The position numbers and the translations under genes are program-made. Source: Alkalibacillus aidingensis (GTDB lineage: Bacteria > Bacillota > Bacilli > Bacillales > Alkalibacillaceae). From it: a DNA stretch of 64,000 nucleotides. The first letter of the stretch is position 1. Every line of letters starts with the position of its first letter. The DNA is taken from NCBI RefSeq assembly GCF_014595945.1, contig NZ_JABXWU010000010.1:1-64000 (forward strand), given 5' to 3'. Under the pieces are notes generated by a model. The model ran no database searches. It saw nothing but the letters and a program-made list of their open reading frames with translations, and was not told where the DNA came from. This document shows positions 7,613-16,614 of the stretch, in pieces.

Positions 7613-7666
7613 AGCCAAAGTAAGAGTAGAGTTGAGAAAACGACTACGTCTTATTTTGGCTTTTTT
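7613..7666 (+). terminator. Terminator-like hairpin in the leader of the PAS gene
   Basis: AGCCAAAGTAAGA (7613-7625) pairs almost fully with TCTTATTTTGGCT (7649-7661) and is followed by TTTTTT. It lies 28 bp before the next start codon, and no gene lies in the 380 bp before it. It could therefore attenuate transcription into the PAS gene. The rest of 7236-7612 shows no gene I can support. Confidence 0.5.
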
Positions 7667-7693
7667 AGGCTAATTGGAGAGGAAAATGAAACA

Positions 7694-8650
7694 ATGAATC
7701 ATGAAAATTCAAAAGTTGCAAAAAATAAAAATGAACTTCTTGACGAATATATCCATTTGGGGGAGGAAGATCGGTTTACGTTAGTGCCTGAAAATGCCCC
7801 AGCTCTTATTGTTAACCTGAATGATGAAATTGCTTATGCCAATAAGTTCTGTCAACATATATCCGGTTATAAACCTGAAGAATTAGTTAAGACCCATGCT
7901 AATGAAATAATCGTAAATGAAAGTATTCCATTAAGTCATTTATCAAATGACTCTATTCAAATTATACAGGCAGAATTGCTCAAGAAGAATCGTGTAGAAA
8001 CTATTGATGTGGAGCTTAATTCTATACCTATTTTCAAAGATGAAAGTATAATCGGTAGATATCTCATTATTAAAGGAGAACAAGATTATAGAAAGCACAA
8101 GCTTGTGGAAGAGATTGATGATGATACATACTATAACCGTTTAGTCGAATACTCACCTCATGGCATTATTGTATTGAAGGGTGATATTATTAAACAAATC
8201 AACTTGTTAGGTATGAATATGATAGAAGGTAGCAACAGAGAATCGGTGTTGGGTCGATCTATTTATTCTCTAATTTATGACGAAGACAAAGATACTCTTA
8301 GAAAAAAGGTAAATAAAGTTAAAAAAGGCTTTAATACCAAACCGACTAAACTAAAATTGAAAAAGCTGAATGGAGATATGGCTGAAGTAGAGGTACAAGT
8401 CTTACCAACTTTATATCAGAATAAAAAAATGATGCACTTGATCTTAAGGGATTTTACCAATGAAAACGAACATTTGGATTTATCACCACTAATTGCAACG
8501 GGGATGGCTCAAGAGTTAAACAAACCGATCATACGTATAAAAGGGTTTGTGGAACTTATAGATCAAGGTGTACATGATGAAGAATATTTAAAGGTCATCA
8601 AGGAAGACGTTAATTATATCCAAGAAGTGATCAAAGAGATATTAAGTTGA
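7694..8650 (+). CDS. Two-PAS sensor protein with degenerate, His-less H-box
   Basis: A 318-residue cytoplasmic protein. PAS-like domains lie at about 28-125 (PALIVNLNDEIAYANKFC...GYKPEELV) and 145-255 (HGIIVLKG...GRSIYSLI). The remaining 60 residues match the dimerisation helix of sporulation-type histidine kinases (GMAHEIRNPLTxIKGF), but here it reads GMAQELNKPIIRIKGF. The phospho-accepting His is Gln273, and the protein ends with no ATPase domain. It therefore cannot autophosphorylate. Inference: it may dimerise with, or act as a decoy for, phosphorelay kinases. It has its own ATG with GGAGAGG upstream and its own terminator. Confidence 0.7.
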   Translation: MNHENSKVAKNKNELLDEYIHLGEEDRFTLVPENAPALIVNLNDEIAYANKFCQHISGYKPEELVKTHANEIIVNESIPLSHLSNDSIQIIQAELLKKNRVETIDVELNSIPIFKDESIIGRYLIIKGEQDYRKHKLVEEIDDDTYYNRLVEYSPHGIIVLKGDIIKQINLLGMNMIEGSNRESVLGRSIYSLIYDEDKDTLRKKVNKVKKGFNTKPTKLKLKKLNGDMAEVEVQVLPTLYQNKKMMHLILRDFTNENEHLDLSPLIATGMAQELNKPIIRIKGFVELIDQGVHDEEYLKVIKEDVNYIQEVIKEILS

Positions 8651-8796
8651 ATTCAAACTCAAACTGTGTTAAAGTATTAAAGGCTAATGTCTTACTGTCA
8701 TTGGTTTTTTAAACGACTGGAATTATAAAAACTAATACTTTTCAAATATAGTATGGTAAATGGATGGAAACTATTAACTATTAGATGTCTGTCCAT

Positions 8797-8834
8797 GGCC
8801 TAACTTCTTTTTGTAGAAGTTAGGCCTTTTTTTA
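8797..8834 (+). terminator. Terminator of the PAS gene
   Basis: GGCCTAACTTC (8797-8807) pairs perfectly with GAAGTTAGGCC (8816-8826), followed by eight T. Confidence 0.9.
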
Positions 8835-8989
8835 TTTTGGCTCGGTTAACAGAATCCATTGTTGATCTGTCTGATTAAAAAGTGTGTAATATTTAAAATT
8901 TGAGGGTAAGTCAGCAGTAGAAAAATTAGAATCAACGATATGTTTTAACAGCGCCTTAATAATGTTTATGAAAGGGGAAGAGGATAAAA

Positions 8990-9685
8990 ATGATAACGGA
9001 AAAAAACATAGACCAAGAAGACCTCCTAATGCTTAACACGACATTGAGTAAACTGTTAAAGCGCTGGTTTGGTAAAGGACCGGAAAATTGTTTTACATCA
9101 TTTCATGAGAATAAGTTAATAATCAATGTGAATAATTTTACGACCCCAGCTGAAGGGACTTTAATTGAAAACGATAAGTGTCAATTAGCTTACGAATTTC
9201 GCTGTGGTGTCATGGATGTTGTGAAAAATCAGTTCACAGATACACTTAATCAGTCTTTTGGGCTGAAATTTAATTATTTTCATAGTGATTGGAATTTCAG
9301 CGATAATTCAGCCCTCTTATTATTTCAAAATGAACATTCTAATTGGGACGATGACCGTATAGGTACTAAGTTGAAAACGGAATTGACCCATCAAATCGAA
9401 TGTGTTGGTAAGGACATGCATCAAACACCGGCAAAAACTCAGGTGGTGAAAATTAATCCAAAAATGTTTGCCGTAAAGTGTGATGGAGTCATGGTTCAGG
9501 TCGAAAAACAATTATATGCTCAAGGACACATAAAGATCCTGCAACAAAGATCGTTCGAGATCCGTGATGCTTATCAAGATCAATATAAAGTGTTTGAAAG
9601 TGTCTTTGGAAAAGCAATTGAAAACATTTATATGATCTGGGATTACCGTAATGATCAAAGTTATATTTTCTTCTGTACAAAATAG
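8990..9685 (+). CDS. Tandem DUF2294 protein
   Basis: A 231-residue soluble protein made of two halves that each look like DUF2294. The first (about 15-115) begins LLKRWFGKGPENC and contains TPAEGTLIEND and the closing HSDWNF...ALLLFQNE. The second (about 130-230) is more diverged and ends MIWDYRNDQSYIFFCTK. DUF2294 proteins are widespread in Bacillaceae and have no firm function. It is followed by a terminator and a paralogue at 9823-10506, so the pair arose by gene duplication. Confidence 0.7.
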   Translation: MITEKNIDQEDLLMLNTTLSKLLKRWFGKGPENCFTSFHENKLIINVNNFTTPAEGTLIENDKCQLAYEFRCGVMDVVKNQFTDTLNQSFGLKFNYFHSDWNFSDNSALLLFQNEHSNWDDDRIGTKLKTELTHQIECVGKDMHQTPAKTQVVKINPKMFAVKCDGVMVQVEKQLYAQGHIKILQQRSFEIRDAYQDQYKVFESVFGKAIENIYMIWDYRNDQSYIFFCTK

Positions 9686-9695
9686 GACCTACTAA

Positions 9696-9750
9696 AAATC
9701 CAAAATAGGCAGAGGACCATGTTAATCTTTGCCATTTTGGATTTAATTAT
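9696..9750 (+). terminator. Terminator between the DUF2294 paralogues
   Basis: AAATCCAAAATAGGCA (9696-9711) pairs with TGCCATTTTGGATTT (9730-9744). The T-run is weak (TTTAATTAT). Confidence 0.6.
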
Positions 9751-9822
9751 ATTGTTTAATAAGCATATTTAACTAAAAAATCGCACCTTAATACTAAGAC
9801 CTCGTTATTAGGAGGGGTGGTT

Positions 9823-10506
9823 GTGAATAATGATAAATTAAATGAAATTAGCAGCTATATGAGTAAATTGTTAAGAAAGAGCTTCGGTAGAGGACCTAAA
9901 TCGTGTCAGGCTGTTATGTCTGATCAGTTTTTAGTGATTTATGTTCGTGGTTTCATTTCACCAATGGAAGAGGTTCTAATGGAACAAGGTCAAGAGGTTC
10001 AAGTGGAAAAAGCAAGATCAGCAGTGATTAACCATTTGATTGATGAATTGACAGGGGTTATACAAGTTTCCTTAGGGATAGAGCTAGAAGAACCATATGA
10101 TGATTGGAATTTCTAAAGCAACTCTGGAATGATTACTTTTAGAATTAAAAACCAATTGCCTAGTGAGAATGATGATTTACCTATTAATCCGTCTTTATTA
10201 GAAGGTGAAGTCGCGAGGGTTAGTGAATTAGTTCAAAAAGTACCCGGTAAGATTCACGTCTATAAGCTGTCTACATCTATCTATATAGTAGAAAGGATCG
10301 GGATCTTAATTCCAATTGAGAAAGCTCTGATTAAGAAGAGGTTTAAAAAAGAATTGTTAATAACGAAGGATACGTTAGAAAAAAGCTATTTTCATCGTTA
10401 TGGAAGGTTTAATGAGATATTTAATAGCGAAATTAAGGACATTTTTATTGACTGGTTTATTGATGAGGATAAGTCGTTGATGGTATTTATTTTAGATAAG
10501 AAGTAA
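9823..10506 (+). pseudogene. DUF2294 paralogue split by in-frame TAA
   Basis: A GTG at 9823 behind GGAGGGG opens a 97-residue half (MSKLLRKSFGRGPKSC...DDWNF) that stops at TAA 10114-10116. The same frame continues without shift: SNSGMITFRIKNQL and on to TAA at 10504-10506. Beside the upstream paralogue, SDWNFSDNSALLLFQNE lines up with DDWNF*SNSGMITFRIK, so the stop replaces one residue of a 227-residue protein. An internal ATG at 10129 could restart translation, but no strong ribosome site precedes it. It is either a recent nonsense mutation, a split gene that still works as two pieces, or a sequencing error. Confidence 0.65.
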
Positions 10507-10779
10507 TCTGTTTATTTTTATTTTATGACTGTTTCCAATCCACTCTCAAACTACATACCAAGAAGGGGTTCTTACACACAACTTACCCACCCGTTGGCTA
10601 TTTCCCCCCTAATTTTTACCTGGTAAACAAGCCTGCCTATCTATTAGTAAATTATTTTAATCTATTAGTTTTAGTGATAAACTATAAATAGATAATAATG
10701 TAGAATTATATGTAATATTGTCGAGTTATTTTACAGATAAAGATTACATTAATCTACCAAAGGGAGTATGAGAGTTAAA

Positions 10780-12297
10780 ATGAGTAATGAACATACTAAA
10801 TCAGACGTTATACTAATTGGTGCTGGAATTATGAGTGCGACGTTAGGATCATTGCTGAAAGAATTAGCTCCAAACTGGAATATTAAAGTCTTTGAAAAGT
10901 TAGATCGTGCAGGAGAAGAAAGTTCTAATGAATGGAACAATGCTGGTACGGGACATGCGGCACTGTGCGAATTAAACTACACCAAAGAACAATCAGATGG
11001 ATCCATAGATATTAGTAAAGCGATAGATATTAATGAACAATTTCAAGTTTCTAAACAATATTGGTCTTACCTTGTCAATCAAAAGCTTATTGATCGCCCA
11101 CAAGAGTTTATCATGCCTTTACCACATATGAGCCTAGTGCAGGGTAAAGAAAATGTAGAATTTTTAAAAAGACGATTTGATGCGATGTCTAACAATCCAC
11201 TATTTAATGGTATGGAGTTTTCGGACAATCCTGAACAGTTAAAGGAATGGATTCCATTAATTATGGAGGATCGCGAATCAGGTGAATCAATCGCAGCTAC
11301 TAAAATTGACTCTGGTACGGATGTTAATTTTGGAGCATTAACTCGTAAGCTGTTTGATCATTTAGAAGACCAAGACGTAGAAGTTAACTATAAACATAGT
11401 GTTGGTGATTTATATCAAAATAGTGATGGTTCATGGGATTTAAAAATAAACAACTTAGAAACAGGCGCGGTTGAGCGGCATAACGCTAAGTTCGTTTTTA
11501 TCGGTGCTGGGGGAGGAAGTCTTCATCTCCTTCAAAAGTCAGGCATTCCTGAAGGTAATAACATTGGAGGCTTCCCAGTTAGTGGACTGTTCATGGTGTG
11601 TAAAAATCCAGAAGTTGTTGAAAAGCATCAAGCTAAGGTTTATGGTAAAGCACCAGTAGGGGCACCACCAATGTCAGTCCCACACTTAGACACAAGATAT
11701 ATCGGTAACGAAAAGTCGTTGTTGTTTGGACCGTTTGCGGGTTTTTCCCCTAAGTTTTTGAAAACAGGTTCCATGTTTGATTTAATTACATCTGTTAAGC
11801 CTAACAACGTCCTTACGATGTTATCTGCTGGTATGAAGGAAATGCCACTAACTAAGTATTTAATTGGCCAGGTGATGTCATCAAAAGAAAAACGTATGGA
11901 AACGTTGCGAGAGTTTATTCCGAATGCAAAGAGTGAAGATTGGGAACTAGTTGTAGCCGGACAACGTGTACAAGTCATTAAGGATACTGAAGAAGGTGGA
12001 AGAGGAACACTTCAATTTGGAACTGAGGTTGTTAGTGGTTCTGATGGTTCGATTGCTGCACTACTAGGTGCATCACCAGGTGCATCGACTGCTGTTTCAG
12101 TTATGCTTGAAGTACTTGAACGATGCTTCCCAGCGCAAATAAAAGAGTGGGAACCAAAGATTAAAGAAATGATTCCTTCTTATGGAAAATCATTAATGGA
12201 CCATACGGAAATGATTCCAGAAATTCATCGTTATACAGAGAAAGCTCTTGGATTAGCCGATCAAGAAGCTAAAGACGAAGTAGCTGCAACGACATAA
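10780..12297 (+). CDS. mqo: Malate:quinone oxidoreductase
   Basis: FAD-dependent, membrane-associated enzyme of the citric acid cycle. It oxidises L-malate to oxaloacetate and passes electrons to quinone. The N-terminal dinucleotide fold reads [15 protein letters not shown], followed by [23 protein letters not shown], and the conserved [13 protein letters not shown] and [19 protein letters not shown] stretches lie near the end. About 505 residues is the normal length. I prefer ATG 10780 (MSNEHTKSD), because an in-frame ATG at 10768 lies only 1 nt after the AGGGAG site. It is monocistronic with a terminator. No cre or other operator is evident. Confidence 0.95.
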   Translation: MSNEHTKSDVILIGAGIMSATLGSLLKELAPNWNIKVFEKLDRAGEESSNEWNNAGTGHAALCELNYTKEQSDGSIDISKAIDINEQFQVSKQYWSYLVNQKLIDRPQEFIMPLPHMSLVQGKENVEFLKRRFDAMSNNPLFNGMEFSDNPEQLKEWIPLIMEDRESGESIAATKIDSGTDVNFGALTRKLFDHLEDQDVEVNYKHSVGDLYQNSDGSWDLKINNLETGAVERHNAKFVFIGAGGGSLHLLQKSGIPEGNNIGGFPVSGLFMVCKNPEVVEKHQAKVYGKAPVGAPPMSVPHLDTRYIGNEKSLLFGPFAGFSPKFLKTGSMFDLITSVKPNNVLTMLSAGMKEMPLTKYLIGQVMSSKEKRMETLREFIPNAKSEDWELVVAGQRVQVIKDTEEGGRGTLQFGTEVVSGSDGSIAALLGASPGASTAVSVMLEVLERCFPAQIKEWEPKIKEMIPSYGKSLMDHTEMIPEIHRYTEKALGLADQEAKDEVAATT

Positions 12298-12316
12298 ATG
12301 AAGGTAATTTGTTTAA

Positions 12317-12356
12317 AGAGGCTAGGATTGAACGAAGCAGTCCTAGCCTCTTTTTA
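12317..12356 (+). terminator. Terminator of mqo
   Basis: AGAGGCTAGGA (12317-12327) pairs perfectly with 12341-12351, followed by TTTTT. Confidence 0.9.
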
Positions 12357-12396
12357 TGGGGATAGGTAGAGCTCTATGAGGCGATTTATCTATCAA

Positions 12397-12425
12397 ATGA
12401 CAACTCTATCATATTCAGTTATAAT
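12397..12425 (+). promoter_or_regulatory. Sigma-A promoter of the met transporter operon
   Basis: ATGACA (12397-12402), a 17-bp spacer and a perfect TATAAT (12420-12425) lie 45 bp before the metN-like GTG. The transcript leader is then under 45 nt, too short for an S-box riboswitch. A small CCTTTC/GAAAGG hairpin with a following T-run (12442-12470) overlaps the ribosome site. Confidence 0.65.
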
Positions 12426-12470
12426 AAATAGGTTGTAATCACCTTTCAAGCAGTAGAAAGGGGTTTTTTT

Positions 12471-13220
12471 GTGATTCATTTACAAAATGTAAGTAAACGT
12501 TTTGGAGACTTCCAAGCGATTAAATCGGTTTCTATTGACATAGATCAAGGCGAAGTATTTGGGATCATCGGAGCAAGTGGAGCAGGGAAATCAACGTTAT
12601 TACGGTTGATTAATCTGTTAGAGATGCCAGATCAAGGTAAGGTGCATGTTGGAGGTCAAGATTTAACTAAGTTAACTAGCAAAAAACTTAGACAAGCAAG
12701 GCAATCTATTGCGATGATTTTTCAACACTATAACCTTTTAGGAAATAAAACTGTATATGACAATGTAGCCGTTCCATTAGAATTAGCTAAAATCTCAAAA
12801 CAAGAACGACAAAATAGAGTCTTGGAAAGTTTGCAATTCGTGGGGTTAGCTCATTTAAAAGACCAGTACCCAGCTCAATTAAGTGGGGGTCAAAAGCAAC
12901 GTGTAGCGATCGCACGAGCTTTGGCAATTCAGCCACAAGTGTTATTATGTGATGAGCCGACTTCTTCACTCGACCCCAACACGACCGCTGAAATTTTAAA
13001 TGTGTTAAAAAGTATTAATGAAAGACTAGGCGTGACGATTGTGGTTGTTAGTCATGAAATGGAAGTCATTAAAAGTATCTGTCGCCGTGTTTCGGTTATG
13101 TCAGATGGTGAAGTTTTTGATACGGTAACTATCGAACCAACAGGAATTCGAACAATCGACCATAGTGCTAAAGGGTTTGTGGAGCGATTGACTAAGGATG
13201 GTGACTCAAACCATGCCTGA
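12471..13220 (+). CDS. metN: Methionine-type ABC importer ATPase lacking the NIL domain
   Basis: ATP-binding subunit of a MetNIQ-type importer: Walker A GASGAGKST (34-42), signature LSGGQKQR (137-144), Walker B LLCDEPTSSLD (158-168). The GTG start has AAAGGGG upstream. MetN proteins usually run to about 340 residues with a C-terminal NIL/ACT-like domain that binds methionine and shuts the pump. This one ends at 249 with only a short tail (GIRTIDHSAKGFVERL), so that feedback is missing. It overlaps the permease gene by 23 bp, which indicates an operon. The substrate is inferred to be methionine or a related amino acid. Confidence 0.85.
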   Translation: MIHLQNVSKRFGDFQAIKSVSIDIDQGEVFGIIGASGAGKSTLLRLINLLEMPDQGKVHVGGQDLTKLTSKKLRQARQSIAMIFQHYNLLGNKTVYDNVAVPLELAKISKQERQNRVLESLQFVGLAHLKDQYPAQLSGGQKQRVAIARALAIQPQVLLCDEPTSSLDPNTTAEILNVLKSINERLGVTIVVVSHEMEVIKSICRRVSVMSDGEVFDTVTIEPTGIRTIDHSAKGFVERLTKDGDSNHA

Positions 13221-13875
13221 TGTTTTAATGCAATATCAAGCTGAGATATGGCAAGCAATTGGGGAAACGTTTATCATGGTAGGGTTCTCAATTTTAGCGG
13301 CGATTTTAGTCGGCTTGCCTGTTGGGACATTTTTATTTTTATGTAGAAAAGATCAACTGTTAGAAAATCAACTTGTTTTTTCATCGTTGAACCTTTTAGT
13401 TAATATCATCAGGTCCTTTCCATTTCTACTGTTAGTGATATTTTTGATTCCATTTACGAGATTTATTATTGGAACGGCTTTTGGTACAGCTGCGGCGACT
13501 GTCCCACTAACCATTATCGCTATTGCTCATTATTCTAGATTGGTTGAGCAATCCTTGTTAGACATCCCTAAAGGTGTCTTGGAAGCGGCTGTTTCAATGG
13601 GTGCTTCTATCAAGAATATTATTTTTAAATTTTTGTTTGTAGAAGCACGTTCGGGCTTGGTGCTGGGTCTTACGACATCAACAATAAGCTTTATCTCATA
13701 TTCGACAATTATGGGAGTCGTTGGAGGTGGGGGCATTGGAGACTTTGCGATCCGCTATGGTTACCAGCAATTCAGAACCGATTTAATGATGTATATGATT
13801 GTAATCATGGTGATTCTAGTGCAGTTTATTCAATTTACCGGAATTACCATCGCAACAAAGATAGACAAAAGATAG
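13198..13875 (+). CDS. metI: Methionine-type ABC importer permease
   Basis: A 225-residue inner-membrane permease with about five membrane helices. It carries the binding-protein-dependent permease signature EAAVSMGASIKNIIFKFLFVEAR (EAA loop that docks on the ATPase) and the MetI-typical VGGGGIGDFAIRYGYQ. It forms the channel with the ATPase encoded just upstream and receives substrate from the lipoprotein just downstream. The start is uncertain: ATG 13198 directly abuts AAGGA, and ATG 13213 lies 15 nt from it. Translational coupling to metN is likely either way. Confidence 0.9.
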   Translation: MVTQTMPDVLMQYQAEIWQAIGETFIMVGFSILAAILVGLPVGTFLFLCRKDQLLENQLVFSSLNLLVNIIRSFPFLLLVIFLIPFTRFIIGTAFGTAAATVPLTIIAIAHYSRLVEQSLLDIPKGVLEAAVSMGASIKNIIFKFLFVEARSGLVLGLTTSTISFISYSTIMGVVGGGGIGDFAIRYGYQQFRTDLMMYMIVIMVILVQFIQFTGITIATKIDKR

Positions 13876-13887
13876 GAGAGTCATAAC

Positions 13888-14715
13888 ATGAAGAAGTTAC
13901 TAGTTTTACTCACGTTATCACTATTAGTTTTAGCTGCTTGTGGTGATAACGATGATACGAATGAAAATGAGGAAGCACAAGAGCCAGAACAAGAAGAAGT
14001 AACCTTAGAAGTTGCTTCATTAATTCCGCCAATGACTGAAATTCTAGAGCTTGTTGAGCCTCAATTAGCTGAAGAGGGCATTAATCTAGAAATCGTCGTG
14101 CTAAGTGATAACATTCAGCCTAATGAAGCATTAGCAGAAGAGGAAGTGGATGCAAACTTCTTCCAACATGTTCCTTATATGGAGGAGTACAACCGTAATA
14201 ACGATGCAAGTTTAGAAGCGGTTACGCCGATTTACTTTGCTAACTATGGCGTTTATTCAAAAGAGTATGATGCTATGGATGAAATTCCAGAAGGTGCTGA
14301 CATCGCCATTGCAAACGACATTTCAAACATCGATCGTTCGTTAGCGCTACTAGCACAGCATGATGTCATTACGTTACAAGAAAAAGAAGGCCCATATTAT
14401 ACTCAAGCAGATATTATAGAAAATCCAAAAGATTACAATTTCAAAGAAGTCGATCTACTTATGCTAGCTAGGACCTATGACGATGCTGAAGCAGTCGTGA
14501 TGACACCAGCTTATGCAGAGCCGTTAGATCTCACACCTAAAAGTGATGCACTTCTAACTGAAGGAATCGAAAACGAATTTGCGATCACTCTTGTTGCCCG
14601 TGAAGATAACGTCGACTCAGAGCCAATACAAAAGTTAGCAGAAGCTATGACAAGTGAAGACGTACGCGACTTTTTAGAAGAGAACTATGATGAAACATCC
14701 ATTCCAGCATTTTAA
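13888..14715 (+). CDS. metQ: Methionine-type substrate-binding lipoprotein (NlpA family)
   Basis: It has a signal peptide with lipobox LVLAAC (Cys18), followed by an acidic Asp/Asn/Glu linker and then the NlpA/MetQ fold (VTLEVASLIPPMTEIL, NEALAEEEVDANFFQHVPYMEEY, ANYGVYSKEYDAMDEIP). It is anchored on the outer face of the membrane and delivers substrate to the permease 12 bp upstream. GGAGAG precedes the ATG. It is the third and last gene of the operon, and a terminator follows. Confidence 0.92.
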   Translation: MKKLLVLLTLSLLVLAACGDNDDTNENEEAQEPEQEEVTLEVASLIPPMTEILELVEPQLAEEGINLEIVVLSDNIQPNEALAEEEVDANFFQHVPYMEEYNRNNDASLEAVTPIYFANYGVYSKEYDAMDEIPEGADIAIANDISNIDRSLALLAQHDVITLQEKEGPYYTQADIIENPKDYNFKEVDLLMLARTYDDAEAVVMTPAYAEPLDLTPKSDALLTEGIENEFAITLVAREDNVDSEPIQKLAEAMTSEDVRDFLEENYDETSIPAF

Positions 14716-14727
14716 TATCGTTGAAAC

Positions 14728-14766
14728 AGGACTATCTCTATTGTGGGGTAGTCCTTTTATTTTTTG
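14728..14766 (+). terminator. Terminator of the met operon
   Basis: AGGACTA (14728-14734) pairs with TAGTCCT (14749-14755), followed by a T-rich tail. Confidence 0.75.
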
Positions 14767-14831
14767 GCTTATGGATGAGTGGTGGTGAGGGGCGCACATC
14801 GTCGGTGACGAGATTGATCGAGTAGGGTTGG

Positions 14832-15195
14832 CTCTCAAGGCCAAAAGAGTTGATGGAGTGGAGAGAAATGTCCGATAGAGCAGTTCTCGAGGCCAAAAGA
14901 GTTGATCATTTGGAGAGAAATGTCCGATAGAGCAGCTCTCGAGGCCAAAAGAGTTGGTCATTTGGAGGGAAATGTCCGATAGAGCAGTTCTTAAGGCCAA
15001 AAGAGTTGATCATTTGGAGAGAAATGTCCGATAGAGCAGCTCTCGAGGCCAAAAGAGTTGATGGAGTGGAGAGAAATGTCCGATAGAGCAGCTCTCAAGG
15101 CCAAAAGAGTTGGTCGAATGGAGAGAAATGTCCGATAGCCCCACTCTCAAGACCAAAAGTGTCAATCGTCAGAGGTAAAAGTCCGGTATACTCAC
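14832..15195. repeat. Seven tandem copies of a 52-bp repeat
   Basis: Copies begin with CTCTCRAGGCCAAAAGAG-like sequence at 14832, 14884, 14936, 14988, 15040, 15092 and 15144, a constant 52-bp period. Inside each copy lies GGAGRGAAATGTCCGATAG. There are no unique spacers, so it is not CRISPR, and stop codons and lack of a ribosome site argue against coding. The last copy is decayed. The block fills the gap between metQ and the NERD gene. Related repeats occur at 21085-21260, 33709-33860 and 56971-57255. Confidence 0.9.
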
Positions 15196-15211
15196 TAATT
15201 TATCCAGTATT

Positions 15212-16123
15212 TTATTTTGCTTGATAGTAAGCCCAACGATTTGTTCCAACTTTTACCAGGTGTTGATCTAAAACTCTCCTTACTCTTTTTTCGGAATCAA
15301 TAACCTGACACCAGTCATGAATAATACTTGTCGTAATCCTCATGTTGGGGAACAGAAGCATTAACTCTTCGGTAGAACGGATAATAGCGGTTGAGGCAAA
15401 TTCAGCATGTGTGCATTTACTGCATATACACCTTCGTCCTTCTACATAAACCTCAAAACTCCCACAACAAGGGCACTTCATCCCTTTTCTTAGTTGATTA
15501 TATTCGTAATCTGGAATATTTTTAACAGGTGACTCTGTGATATGGAGAGAGATTAATTTGTCTGCTAATCGTTTATGGTAATTATTCAATGTTGTTGAGG
15601 ACGAGTCGAGTTCAGTTAAGTGACGTTTAACTTGGGTTGGGAATATCAAAGGTTGATTAAGAGGTGCTTGATATAATGTGAAAGTGGGATTGATAAAAAC
15701 GACGGAGGCATCGATGTTGTTTTTAAAGCCCTGTTGAAGGAGTAAATGTTGAAACAAAGATTGACTACATGCTATCTGGTGAAGAGGATTAGTGATCTCA
15801 TAGCGAGGTTTTTTAAAGAACTGATCAGAATCGTAATAATAATCTCCTTCTAAATTCTTAATTTCATACAGGTAAATGGATGTTGGCTTGATGATGAGAG
15901 AATCAATTTGGAAGGTGGTGTTATTGGATTTAAAAAGAAGGTCGTTTAAGATGAGGCAGTCAGATTGAAGCTTCGCTGTAAATGAATCGAAAAGTACTTC
16001 GCCTTCATATCCTCTTTTCAACTTCCTAAAATAATGCTTGTCCTTAGTGGATAAATCCATTCGGTCGTGGAGTGATTCAAGAATTTTAAGTTCGGTAGGT
16101 TTACTTCGTGGCTTATATAGCAT
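15212..16123 (-). CDS. NERD-domain nuclease-related protein with zinc ribbon
   Basis: A 303-residue protein. The NERD domain (about 35-160) shows GYEGEVLFDSF, then FQIDSLIIKPTSIYLYEIKNLEG, in which D...ExK is the catalytic pattern shared with PD-(D/E)XK nucleases. It is followed by MKCPCCGSFEV...CICSKC (about 217-240), a four-cysteine zinc ribbon, and a basic C-terminal helix. Many bacilli have such a protein. It is thought to act on DNA or RNA, but no substrate is known. Encoded alone. The start is ATG 16123 with only a weak ribosome site. Confidence 0.8.
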   Translation of the reverse strand: MLYKPRSKPTELKILESLHDRMDLSTKDKHYFRKLKRGYEGEVLFDSFTAKLQSDCLILNDLLFKSNNTTFQIDSLIIKPTSIYLYEIKNLEGDYYYDSDQFFKKPRYEITNPLHQIACSQSLFQHLLLQQGFKNNIDASVVFINPTFTLYQAPLNQPLIFPTQVKRHLTELDSSSTTLNNYHKRLADKLISLHITESPVKNIPDYEYNQLRKGMKCPCCGSFEVYVEGRRCICSKCTHAEFASTAIIRSTEELMLLFPNMRITTSIIHDWCQVIDSEKRVRRVLDQHLVKVGTNRWAYYQAK

Positions 16124-16341
16124 AGCTCACATCCTTTAACAATTTAACTGTTATTATACTAAATAATCAAAATTAATTGAAGGTATCCATCTTGTATTAC
16201 AGGAATTTTCTAAAAAGCTGGTAGACAGACCCAAACGAGCTTTATCCCCCCACCAATCTCCCTCCAAAAAGCCTTCACACTATCTCTAACTAGCTTCTAT
16301 GCTTTATAATATGACCAAATAAATACAAGGGGCGTTATACG

Positions 16342-16554
16342 ATGTTTGATGTCTTAAAACCAGGGAGTCAATTAGGCAAAGTTGGTTTAACTCTCTTAAT
16401 AATAGGGGTCGTAGGCTTTGTCATACTTGAGGTATATTACACGCTTTATCTGCAGGAAAATCAAATGGTTAGTTTATTTTTCTGGGGAGCAGGATTTGTG
16501 GGTAGTGTGATGTATATTGTTGATCTGATTAAAAATCGAAAGCTTAAGGAATAG
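16342..16554 (+). CDS. Small two-helix membrane protein
   Basis: A 70-residue protein with two hydrophobic segments (about 13-34 and 42-62) and a basic tail (KNRKLKE). AAGGGG precedes the ATG by 9 nt. I do not recognise the family. It lies convergent to the FtsZ-like gene and shares the intervening hairpin. Confidence 0.55.
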   Translation: MFDVLKPGSQLGKVGLTLLIIGVVGFVILEVYYTLYLQENQMVSLFFWGAGFVGSVMYIVDLIKNRKLKE

Positions 16555-16569
16555 GTACCACGGTGAAAT

Positions 16570-16614
16570 CCAAGACAATGAGTCATACATAACTCACTGT
16601 CTTGGTTCATTTTT
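16570..16614. terminator. Bidirectional hairpin between convergent genes
   Basis: CCAAGACAATGAGT (16570-16583) pairs with ACTCACTGTCTTGG (16592-16605), with a T-rich tail on the plus side. The stop codon of the minus-strand gene is inside the stem. Confidence 0.7.

Noticed and set aside
12351-12470. S-box (SAM) riboswitch before the met operon
   Set aside because: The promoter at 12397-12425 leaves a leader of under 45 nt, too short for the riboswitch.
14674-15000. 108-codon frame over the 52-bp repeats
   Set aside because: Same reason: repeat-derived, no start signals, runs antisense into metQ.
14832-15195. CRISPR array
   Set aside because: Units are tandem with no unique spacers, and there are no cas genes in the window.
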